From assembly GCA_903930035.1 (NCBI GenBank), contig CAIYXG010000191.1:1-8931 (forward strand): a stretch of 8,931 bases of DNA, given 5' to 3'. Under the pieces are notes generated by a model that worked only from the letters and a program-made list of their open reading frames with translations, was not told where the DNA came from and did not search any database. Positions within the stretch are counted from its first letter, which is position 1. Each line of letters starts with the position of its first letter. Position numbers and translations under genes: made by a program. Shown here one piece after another: positions 1 through 5,954 of the stretch. This DNA comes from an uncultured Actinomycetes bacterium. GTDB taxonomy: Bacteria > Actinomycetota > Acidimicrobiia > Acidimicrobiales > Microtrichaceae.

Positions 1-25
1 GTCCCGCACGTCGCCCCGGGGACGT

Positions 26-62
26 GGGCGGCGGGCGCCTGCGGTCCCGCAGGTCGCCGCCC
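26..62 (-). terminator. Candidate hairpin terminator after the GH16 gene
   Basis: A two-part inverted repeat lies just past the TGA at 69-71. The outer stem pairs 26-32 (GGGCGGC) with 56-62 (GCCGCCC). The inner stem pairs 38-43 (CCTGCG) with 48-53 (CGCAGG) around a 4-nt loop, with a small internal loop between the stems. No U-tract follows on the minus strand, so it would be of the U-less kind proposed for actinobacteria. GC-rich DNA gives such stems by chance, hence the modest confidence. Confidence 0.35.
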
Positions 63-68
63 GTCGGC

Positions 69-1712
69 TCAGTGGGTGAACACCCGCACGTAGTCGACCT
101 CGAAGGTCTCGCTGCCGGACCAGCGGCGGATGCCGGTGGAGGTGCAGCCGCCCGGGTAGGTGCCCGAGATCGAGCACCGGGACAGGTTGGGGAGCTCGCC
201 CAGCGTCCCGTCGGGGAGGCCCACCCAGTTGCCGCCGACCGCCTGGTTCACGGCGATGTCGAACATGGCGTCCGGGTTGCCGTTCGACGCCCAGGCGGCG
301 TTGGTGTCGGTGTAGGAGCCGGTGGCCGTGCCGTCCAGGTAGAAGGTGAACCGCACGCCGCCCGTGACCGCCTCGATGGCGACGCCGAAGGTGTGCCAGC
401 CGGGGGTGGCGGTCGGCGCCTCGAAGCTGGTGGCCCGCTTGAAGACGTTGGACGTGCCGTTCAGGTGCAGGGTCTGGGACACCTTGCCGGGCACCTGGGA
501 GTGGAAGTACTCCATCACGTCGACCTCTGCGGTGGACGAGCCGTTGGAGTGGCGGAGCCAGAATGCCGGCCAGATGCCCTGGGCATGGGGCACGCGGGCC
601 CGCATCTCGAAGTACGCCTCACGGGGGTAGTAGCGGCCCGCCTCGCGGGAGCCCAGGAAGGCCGACGTGTAGTTCATGGTCCGGCCGTCCCCGCAGACCA
701 CGGTCTCCTTGCGGGAGGTGATCCGCAGCGTGCCGCCCGAGACCGCGACGTTCCGCGGCGAGTTGCACTGGAGCTCGTTGTTCCCGGCGCCGTAGGTGTT
801 GAAGTACGGGCTCCACCGGGAGGTGTCGAGCGAGGAGCCGCTGAACTCGTCCGACCAGCGCAGGGTCCGGAAGTTGGTCGGGCCGGTCGGCAGCACCGCC
901 GTCGGCGCCGTGGTGGTGGTCGTGGGCACCGTGGTGGTGGTCGTGGTGGTCGGTGCGGTGGTGGTCGGCGGCGCCGTGGTGGTGGTCGTGGTCGTCGTCG
1001 GCGGCGCCGTGGTGGTCGGTGCGGCGGTCGTGGTCGGTGCCGTGGTGGTCGGCGCGGCGGTGGTCGTGGTCGGTGCCGTCACCTGGCCCACGAGCCGGGC
1101 CGAGAATGAGGCGTCGGGGTCGGTCGAGTAGTCCTGGCGCAGCTCCACCGCCAGCACGTTCGTGCCGGTGCGCAGCGCCGAGACGGGCAGCGTGAACGAG
1201 CGGACGGCGTTCTCGGCGGTGCCGCTCCGTGGCGCCACCGGGTAGCCGTTGGCGGCGACGTTGTCGTTGACCACCCGGGTGCCGTTCAGGAAGACGTAGG
1301 CGGCGTCGTCGGCGGCCAGGCCCAGGCTGAGCGAGGTGACCGTGGTGGCGTCGGCGACGGTGAACGCCCGGCGGAACCAGTCCACCCGGTGCGCCGGGGC
1401 CAGCCGGTTGATGCGGGTGCGCTCGTCGCCGTCGCCGGCGCCGAGCTGGGCCGCACCGGACTTCCAGGCGGTGTCGCGGTAGCCGACGGTGGCCCACGAG
1501 CTGGCGGGTGCAGTGCCAGAGTCGACGTAGCGCCAGGTGGCGGCGGTGTCGACGAAGGTGGTGGACGTGGTGGCGGCCTGCGCCGAGGGCGCGACGCAGG
1601 CAGCGGCCACCACCAGCGCGGCCGAGGTCACGGCCAGGGTGAGCAGTGCGCGGGGGCGGCTGCGGTGCCGGCGTGCGGCCGGCGTGGTGGCCCGGGGGGC
1701 GGGGCTGGTCAT
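69..1712 (-). CDS. Exported GH16 beta-glucanase (laminarinase-type) with N-terminal beta-sandwich domain and Thr/Pro linker
   Basis: A 547-residue exported glycoside hydrolase that probably cleaves beta-1,3 or mixed-linkage beta-glucans outside the cell. The catalytic domain spans about residues 278-547. The GH16 signature EVDVME gives nucleophile E396, assisting D398 and acid/base E401; the bulged ExDxxE form is the one seen in laminarinases. Family landmarks include WSDEF (286-290), a WPAFW block (381-385), AVGGNW (491-496) and a closing VDYVRVF. Residues 1-46 are a signal peptide: Arg-rich n-region, hydrophobic core, likely cleavage after AQA46. An AAAC39 sequence could alternatively be a lipobox. 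Residues 48-210 form a beta-sandwich, galactose-binding-like domain (fold inferred from FLNGTRV and LRTGTNVLAVEL-type strands). A Thr/Pro linker covers 213-277. I chose this ATG over a longer reading frame because GGAGGA sits 8 nt upstream and the signal peptide follows. The exact glucan is unknown. Confidence 0.92.
   Translation of the reverse strand: MTSPAPRATTPAARRHRSRPRALLTLAVTSAALVVAAACVAPSAQAATTSTTFVDTAATWRYVDSGTAPASSWATVGYRDTAWKSGAAQLGAGDGDERTRINRLAPAHRVDWFRRAFTVADATTVTSLSLGLAADDAAYVFLNGTRVVNDNVAANGYPVAPRSGTAENAVRSFTLPVSALRTGTNVLAVELRQDYSTDPDASFSARLVGQVTAPTTTTAAPTTTAPTTTAAPTTTAPPTTTTTTTTAPPTTTAPTTTTTTTVPTTTTTAPTAVLPTGPTNFRTLRWSDEFSGSSLDTSRWSPYFNTYGAGNNELQCNSPRNVAVSGGTLRITSRKETVVCGDGRTMNYTSAFLGSREAGRYYPREAYFEMRARVPHAQGIWPAFWLRHSNGSSTAEVDVMEYFHSQVPGKVSQTLHLNGTSNVFKRATSFEAPTATPGWHTFGVAIEAVTGGVRFTFYLDGTATGSYTDTNAAWASNGNPDAMFDIAVNQAVGGNWVGLPDGTLGELPNLSRCSISGTYPGGCTSTGIRRWSGSETFEVDYVRVFTH
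882..1076 (-). repeat. Low-complexity repeat encoding the Thr/Pro linker of the GH16 protein
   Basis: The plus strand is an imperfect array of GGTGGT/GGTCGT/CGGTGC triplets, encoding about 65 residues made almost only of T, A and P in blocks such as APTTT. It is in frame throughout, so gain or loss of units would change linker length without breaking the gene. Linkers of this type separate binding from catalytic domains in secreted glycosidases and are often O-glycosylated in actinobacteria; glycosylation here is inference. Confidence 0.85.
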
Positions 1713-1720
1713 GTGAGGGG

Positions 1721-1726
1721 TCCTCC
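1721..1726 (-). promoter_or_regulatory. Ribosome binding site of the GH16 gene
   Basis: The minus strand reads GGAGGA, 8 nt before the ATG at 1712. It decides the start: the same frame is open up to 1889, but the residues there do not resemble a secretion signal. Confidence 0.75.
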
Positions 1727-1815
1727 GGTGTCGGACCGCGTCGAAGCAGGGGGTGCCCGCACGACGCGGTGCGGTGTGGGTGGTGCCGGATCCCGCCCCG
1801 TTCTTGGGTCCGTCA

Positions 1816-1833
1816 GTGCCGGTGCGCCGGCAC
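1816..1833 (-). terminator. Perfect 7-bp hairpin between the propeller and GH16 genes
   Basis: GTGCCGG (1816-1822) and CCGGCAC (1827-1833) form a perfect stem around a 4-nt loop, in the 198-bp gap between the propeller stop at 1911 and the GH16 start at 1712. It begins about 77 nt past the upstream stop. No T-run follows on the minus strand. It could end the propeller transcript or be an element in the GH16 leader; the sequence does not decide. No convincing -10/-35 pair was found in this gap. Confidence 0.35.
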
Positions 1834-1910
1834 GAGGAGGTTCTCGGCGCGCGCGGTACCGGGACTTGAGCGCGGGTGACGGTGGCCACCCGACGACGTG
1901 CTCGGGGGCG

Positions 1911-3206
1911 CTACGGGGTGACCCGCGCGACCCAGTGGCTGTCCTCGGCCGCGACCCAGACCGAGCCGTGGGCGACCGTCACCCGGGCCGGGTTGGCCCC
2001 GACCGCGAAGGTGGTGCGCAGGCCGACGTCGGTGCGGTCGATGCGCAGCAGCGTGCCCGTGTAGCGCTGGGTGACCCACATCCACCGGTCGTCGAACGCG
2101 ATGCCGAACGGCCAGCCGCCGACGTCGAGCGTCTCGACGACCTGCCCGGACTGCGGTTCGACCCGCTGCACCTTGCCGCTCAGTGCGGTGACCCAGACGT
2201 AGTTGCCGTCCCACGCGACACCCTCGGGCGTGGCGGCCACGACGGTGCGGCCGCCGAGCCTGCGGGTGGCCAGGTCGACCCACGCCAGGTTGCCGGGGAA
2301 CGCCGACGTGCCGAGGCTGGTCATCCAGAGGCGCCCGCCCCCCACGGCGAGGGCGAACACCGGCGACTGGACGTTCACGACGTCCGTGACCGTGTTGGTG
2401 GACGGGTCGATCCGTGACACGGACCGCGAGCCCATGTTGGCGACCCACACCGCCTGGCCGTCCCACACGACCTGCACCGGGGTGGCGCCCACCGGCACGG
2501 TCGCCAGCACCTCGCCCGTGGTGGTGTCGATGCGGGTCACGTCGGCCGACTCCTGGTTGGCGACCCACACCGAGCCGGCCCCGACGGTGGCGTCCACGGG
2601 GATCGCGCCGGTGGGCGAGCTGGCGACCACCTGGTTGGTGGCGGGGTCGACCTTCTGGATCCTGTTCCGCTGGAGGCTGGCGACCCAGACGTAGCGACCG
2701 TCGTCGACCAGGCCGTACGGCTGCTCGGCCAGGCGGATCCCGTCGACGCCGGGACCGACCGGGACCACCGGCGGCACGGTGGTGGTGGTCGTCGTCGACG
2801 ACGTCGTGGTGGTCGTGGTCGTGGTCGTGGTCGGTTCCGTAGTCGTCGTGGTCGTGGTGGTCGGTTCCGTGGTCGTCGTGGTGGACGACGTGGTGGACGA
2901 GCCGTCGTCGTCCCCGTCATCCCCTTCGTCGTCGTCCCGGCCGTCGTCGTCACGGTCGTCGTCGTCACGGTCGTCGTCGTCACGGTCGTCCATGCCGCGG
3001 TCGTCGTCCTTGCCCGGTCGCACGGTGGTCGTGGGGCTGGGGCGTGCCGCTGCCTGGACCGTCGCAGGTCCGACGGGAGGCGGCGCCGACGGGCGGGGTG
3101 CGGGCTTGCAGGCCAGCGCGGTGACGGCGACCACCAGGGTCAGCAGGGAGCGCACGAACAGTGAGCTGCGCCCCGGTCGGCAGTGGTCTGGCGTGGTGGT
3201 GGACAT
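1911..3206 (-). CDS. Probable surface lipoprotein with DDDDR-repeat stalk and seven-bladed beta-propeller
   Basis: A 431-residue exported protein of unknown function. Residues 1-32 are a signal peptide (basic n-region, core LLTLVVAVTALA), with C33 as the likely lipidated residue; the lipobox TALAC is acceptable but lacks the usual Leu at -3. Residues 66-101 are an Asp-rich stalk with 24 Asp and Arg exactly at 70, 75, 80, 85 and 90. Residues 103-144 are a Thr linker with TEP breaks. Residues 150-431 hold seven repeats, each with a [VLM]W[VM]-type strand, tryptophans at 174, 214, 254, 294, 338, 377 and 417, followed by a strand ending in R[IV][DE]-like residues. This is the YVTN/NHL/Vgb-lyase-like propeller style. 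The last repeat is short, so the N-terminal strand probably closes the ring. No catalytic residues are recognisable; a binding or scaffold role is more likely than an enzymatic one. The Vgb-like similarity is of fold only. Confidence 0.88.
   Translation of the reverse strand: MSTTTPDHCRPGRSSLFVRSLLTLVVAVTALACKPAPRPSAPPPVGPATVQAAARPSPTTTVRPGKDDDRGMDDRDDDDRDDDDRDDDGRDDDEGDDGDDDGSSTTSSTTTTTEPTTTTTTTTEPTTTTTTTTTTSSTTTTTTVPPVVPVGPGVDGIRLAEQPYGLVDDGRYVWVASLQRNRIQKVDPATNQVVASSPTGAIPVDATVGAGSVWVANQESADVTRIDTTTGEVLATVPVGATPVQVVWDGQAVWVANMGSRSVSRIDPSTNTVTDVVNVQSPVFALAVGGGRLWMTSLGTSAFPGNLAWVDLATRRLGGRTVVAATPEGVAWDGNYVWVTALSGKVQRVEPQSGQVVETLDVGGWPFGIAFDDRWMWVTQRYTGTLLRIDRTDVGLRTTFAVGANPARVTVAHGSVWVAAEDSHWVARVTP
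1952..2691 (-). repeat. 120-bp periodic DNA repeat in the propeller blades
   Basis: The plus-strand word CGACCCA recurs in the same codon register at 2441, 2561 and 2681, exactly 120 bp (40 residues) apart, and again at 1952. Positions 2436-2452 and 2556-2572 are identical over 17 bp. The words encode the W-V-A/T strand of successive blades, so the propeller grew by in-frame duplication of a 40-residue blade. The interval between the fourth and fifth blades is 44 residues, the only clear break in the period. Confidence 0.8.
2775..2903 (-). repeat. Thr-linker repeat of the propeller protein (10-residue TEP unit)
   Basis: GGT/CGT-type triplets encode a run of Thr broken by EP. The 12-bp word GGTCGGTTCCGT occurs at 2829-2840 and 2859-2870, a 30-bp period matching a ten-residue unit (eight Thr, then Glu-Pro). 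It separates the acidic stalk from the propeller. Confidence 0.8.
2904..3011 (-). repeat. Asp/Arg (DDDDR) tandem repeat stalk
   Basis: A 15-bp unit, GTCGTCGTCGTCACG on the plus strand, stands in perfect tandem at 2955-2969 and 2970-2984, with a partial copy at 2943-2954. It encodes Arg followed by four Asp on the minus strand. Degenerate units continue on both sides. The encoded region (residues 66-101) has 24 Asp, 1 Glu and only 6 basic residues, with Arg every fifth position. Confidence 0.85.
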
Positions 3207-3210
3207 GGGT

Positions 3211-3217
3211 TCCTCTC
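3211..3217 (-). promoter_or_regulatory. Ribosome binding site of the propeller lipoprotein gene
   Basis: The minus strand reads GAGAGGA, 4 nt before the ATG at 3206. Spacing is short but usable, and the signal peptide directly follows this ATG. Confidence 0.55.
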
Positions 3218-3298
3218 CCGTGTGCCGTCAGTCTGTCGGACGGCCGGCACCGTCCCACGGACCTGCGACACGGGGCCGCCACGGGTGCATGCCGGCGC

Positions 3299-3313
3299 GC
3301 CCGGGTGACGGGC
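3299..3313 (-). terminator. Weak hairpin after the esterase gene
   Basis: GCCCG (3299-3303) and CGGGC (3309-3313) can pair around a 5-nt loop, about 28 nt past the esterase stop at 3342-3344, inside the 135-bp gap before the propeller gene. The stem is short and GC-only and no U-tract follows. It is listed only because it is the best candidate for a transcript end here. Confidence 0.2.
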
Positions 3314-3341
3314 GGGGCCGGGGGACGAAGGGCGGGTCGGA

Positions 3342-4385
3342 CTAGCCGTCGGCCATGAGGGCGCCCATCGCGGCGCACACCTCGGTGGCGATGTCCATGC
3401 CGTCGGGCAGGACGCCCATGCCGAAGAACCCGTGGACCAGGTCGTCGTAGCAGCGGTACTGCACGGGGACCCCGGCCGCCGCCAGGGCGTCGGCGTAGGC
3501 CCGACCGTCGTCGCGCAGCGGGTCGAACCCGGCGGTGAACACTGCGGCGGGGGCCAGTCCGGACAGGTCGTCGGTGACCGAGGGGGCCGCCAGGGGCGAG
3601 TCCCAGTCGGCCGGGTCGGGCAGGTAGTGGGCCCGGAACCACTCCATGCTGGCGCGGGTGAGCATGAAGCCGGTGGCGAACAGGTCGTGCGACGGGGCCG
3701 TGAAGTGCATCTCGGTGGCCGGGTAGACCAGGCACTGCGCGACGGGCGCCGGGACCTCGGTCCCGCGCGTCACCTGCGCCACGACGGCGGCCAGGTTGCC
3801 GCCTGCGCTGTCGCCCATGACCCCGACCTTGCCGGGCTCGACGCCCAGGTCGTCGGCGTGGTCGTGGATCCAGCGGTAGGCGGCGAGCGAGTCGTCGACC
3901 GCGGCGGGGAAGGGGTGCTCGGGGGCCAGCCGGTAGTCGACGGCCACCACCACGCAGCCCGTCACGTCGGCCAGGAGCCGGCACGAGCCGTCGTGGGAGT
4001 CCAGGTCGCCGGTCACCCAGCCGCCGCCGTGGAGGTACATGACCGTCCGGGGCCGCGGTGCGGTGCCGAACCGCCGGTAGACCCGGACCGGGATCTCGCC
4101 CGCCGGGCCGGGGATCCGGCGGTCCACCACGTGGACGCCGGTGCGCCGCGGCATGCCGACCTTGGTGGCGTCGGCCATCTGCTTGCGCCGTGCCGCCACG
4201 TCGAGCTCGTCGCCCGTCAAGCCGAGCCGCTCGCCGAAGGTGATGATCGCCTGCACGCGCAGGTCGAGCGCCCGGCCGTCACGGACCACGGGCGCGCCGG
4301 CGAGCCGCCGCAGGACGGGGTCGGGGAGGGCCAGCAGCCGACGGACGAGGCGCGTCGGGACGGTGGCCCGGTCGCGGGGGGCCAC
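3342..4385 (-). CDS. HSL-family (family IV) alpha/beta-hydrolase esterase
   Basis: A 347-residue carboxylic-ester hydrolase, probably cytoplasmic since no signal peptide is visible. The oxyanion-hole motif HGGGW is at residues 119-123 and the nucleophile elbow GDSAG at 191-195 (catalytic S193). The acid is D288 in GFDPLRDD and the base H318 in LVHGFF, so the triad is complete. YRLAPEHPFPAA (151-162) is the standard block after the oxyanion strand. Length fits the hormone-sensitive-lipase family, which prefers short to medium acyl esters. The start is GTG, 4 nt after the TAG of the upstream GH5 gene; no good Shine-Dalgarno is seen, so translation is probably coupled. A start at M70 would remove most of the N-terminal cap and is unlikely. 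The natural ester is unknown; the coupled glycosidase hints at an acylated glycoside or glycolipid. Confidence 0.93.
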   Translation of the reverse strand: MAPRDRATVPTRLVRRLLALPDPVLRRLAGAPVVRDGRALDLRVQAIITFGERLGLTGDELDVAARRKQMADATKVGMPRRTGVHVVDRRIPGPAGEIPVRVYRRFGTAPRPRTVMYLHGGGWVTGDLDSHDGSCRLLADVTGCVVVAVDYRLAPEHPFPAAVDDSLAAYRWIHDHADDLGVEPGKVGVMGDSAGGNLAAVVAQVTRGTEVPAPVAQCLVYPATEMHFTAPSHDLFATGFMLTRASMEWFRAHYLPDPADWDSPLAAPSVTDDLSGLAPAAVFTAGFDPLRDDGRAYADALAAAGVPVQYRCYDDLVHGFFGMGVLPDGMDIATEVCAAMGALMADG

Positions 4386-4389
4386 GGGG

Positions 4390-5880
4390 CTACCGGCGCG
4401 CGACCGTGACGGTCACGCTGGTCGCCCCGGGGTCGGCCTCCACCACCAGGCGGCCGGCGTCGGGTGCCGAGGTGGCCCGGCCGCCCGTGACCGTGGCGGT
4501 GTAGCCGTCCGGGTAGGCCCGGGCCGCGAGCGCCAGCACCGTGGGGGCGTCGAGCGAGTGGTCGGGCGTGTAGCGGAAGGTCGTGCGCCCGGTGGCCGGG
4601 TCGAACCGCAGGTACTCGGGGGTGCCGGCGGTCGCCTGCGGGTAGGTGCGCTGCAGGTGGACCTCGATCTCGTCGGCGTAGGTCCCGATGTGCCAGTGCA
4701 GCCACGACACCAGCTGCTCGTCGGCCAGCCGGCCCGGCACGGTGGCGTTGTACGGGTTGCCCGACGCACCGAACTCGGTCAGGAACCGGGGGGCGTTCCA
4801 GCCGGCGGCCAGGGCGCCGGCGTTGTCGAACGCCCGGTTGAAGCTGGACGTGCACCAGATCTGGGTGGCCGGGGGCACGGGCTCGACCCGGCCGCCGTCG
4901 GTGTCGTGGCAGTAGGCGTGGAAGGAGAGCCCCACGGCGGGGCCGTCCGGCCCGGGGGTCACGCCGTCGACGGTCATCTGCGGCAGCGAGTACATGGTGG
5001 CGAGCGACTCGGCCTCCCACCACACGGGCATCCGCGGGGCCACGGCGCGCACGGCGTTGGTGAGCTCGGTCGACCTCGCGGTGGCCAGCCAGTCCACCTC
5101 GGGGCACCCGCCCGCCACGCAGCTCACGTAGGGCGTGCCCGGGAACGGCTCGTTGAGCAGCTCGATGCCGACCACGTTCGACGCGTCGCGCAGGCGCTCG
5201 GCCAGGGCCCGCACGCCCACGCCGTAGGCGTCCACGACGCCCAGGCCCGGCGCCACCGGCTCGTTGCGCCAGAAGGCGTCCCACTGCCGGAGCGACTTGG
5301 GGCTGGTGTACGCGGCGGCCCAGCCGATGACCTCGAGCCCGGGGGCGGGCTGCTCCGAGAGGTTCACGGCGTCGGCCGGCGTGGCCCACGAGGGCATCCC
5401 CCAGAACACGTCCTGGTGCAGGTCCAGCAGGACCCAGAGCCCGGCGTCCTCCAGGTCGGCGACGGTCCGCGCCACCTCCTCCAGGTAGGCCGTGTCGACC
5501 CCGCCCGGCGTGGGCATCAGCGCGGCGGGCCACACGCCCAGCCGCACGGCGTTGTACCCGCGGCGTACCAGCTCGTCGACGGGCAGGCCCGCCAGCTTGC
5601 CGTCGGTCACGGAGTAGAGGAACGGCGGCGACTTCTGCACGGCGTTGGTGCCGCGCAGCTGGACCACCCGCCCGTCGGCGTCCACCAGGTCGCGCCCGCG
5701 CACCCGGAGGGGGCCGCGCAGCTCGTTGGGCACGTCGACCACGGCCGACGGCCCGTCGGCGGCGGGGAGGCTGACGATCGGCTCGCTCGGCGGCGTGCAC
5801 CCGGCGACGACGCCCCCGACCAGCAGCGCGGCGGCCAGCGCCGCGCCCGTCCGTACCTTGTTCGCCCTGGTCCCCCGCAT
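4390..5880 (-). CDS. GH5 glycosidase lipoprotein, endoglycoceramidase-like
   Basis: A 496-residue surface glycosidase. Residues 1-27 are a lipoprotein signal peptide with lipobox VAGC28. The GH5 barrel runs from about 57 to 400: RLGVWP (113-118), LLDLHQDVF (151-159), acid/base E244 in LLNEPFPG, HAYC with H321 and Y323, and nucleophile E369 in FLTEFGASG. The HQDVF block, NEP with PG following, and a beta-sandwich-like C-terminal region (about 405-496) recall endoglycoceramidases and related glycosylceramide or steryl-glucoside hydrolases (GH5_28/29/12 type) more than cellulases. Those enzymes cleave the bond between a glycan and a lipid, and their length (about 490 residues) matches. A membrane-anchored form would suit a lipid substrate. 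Four cysteines lie in the barrel (C254, C259, C324, C343). No Shine-Dalgarno precedes the ATG; a TACCCT hexamer 6 nt upstream suggests a leaderless transcript. GH5 membership is firm, the exact subfamily is not. Confidence 0.9.
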   Translation of the reverse strand: MRGTRANKVRTGAALAAALLVGGVVAGCTPPSEPIVSLPAADGPSAVVDVPNELRGPLRVRGRDLVDADGRVVQLRGTNAVQKSPPFLYSVTDGKLAGLPVDELVRRGYNAVRLGVWPAALMPTPGGVDTAYLEEVARTVADLEDAGLWVLLDLHQDVFWGMPSWATPADAVNLSEQPAPGLEVIGWAAAYTSPKSLRQWDAFWRNEPVAPGLGVVDAYGVGVRALAERLRDASNVVGIELLNEPFPGTPYVSCVAGGCPEVDWLATARSTELTNAVRAVAPRMPVWWEAESLATMYSLPQMTVDGVTPGPDGPAVGLSFHAYCHDTDGGRVEPVPPATQIWCTSSFNRAFDNAGALAAGWNAPRFLTEFGASGNPYNATVPGRLADEQLVSWLHWHIGTYADEIEVHLQRTYPQATAGTPEYLRFDPATGRTTFRYTPDHSLDAPTVLALAARAYPDGYTATVTGGRATSAPDAGRLVVEADPGATSVTVTVARR

Positions 5881-5886
5881 GCGCCG

Positions 5887-5892
5887 AGGGTA
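5887..5892 (-). promoter_or_regulatory. Candidate -10 element for a leaderless GH5 transcript
   Basis: The minus strand reads TACCCT, a TANNNT match, then 6 nt, then the ATG at 5880. In actinobacteria this spacing puts the transcript start at or beside the start codon. It agrees with the missing Shine-Dalgarno. No good -35 is visible. The remaining gap (5893-5954) is GC-rich and can form a small stem, but nothing else stands out. Confidence 0.4.
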
Positions 5893-5954
5893 ACGGAACT
5901 GCGCCGGCCCGAACAGGTCGGCGGCGCGGCCCGCCGGGCGGTGCGCAGGGACCG

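Noticed and set aside
24..1109. Plus-strand open frame opposite GH16 ending in a Gly/Arg-rich tail
   Set aside because: The Gly/Arg tail is the Thr-linker triplet repeat read in antisense; GH16 on the minus strand explains the region.
2940..2990. Possible CRISPR-like or direct repeat array
   Set aside because: The repeats are 15 bp, contiguous without spacers and in frame with the coding sequence; they are a protein-coding tandem repeat.
2779..3345. Plus-strand frame beginning with long Val and Ser runs, looking like a membrane segment
   Set aside because: The Val and Ser runs are antisense readings of Thr and Asp codon repeats. There is no start context and no gene-like sequence beyond the repeats.
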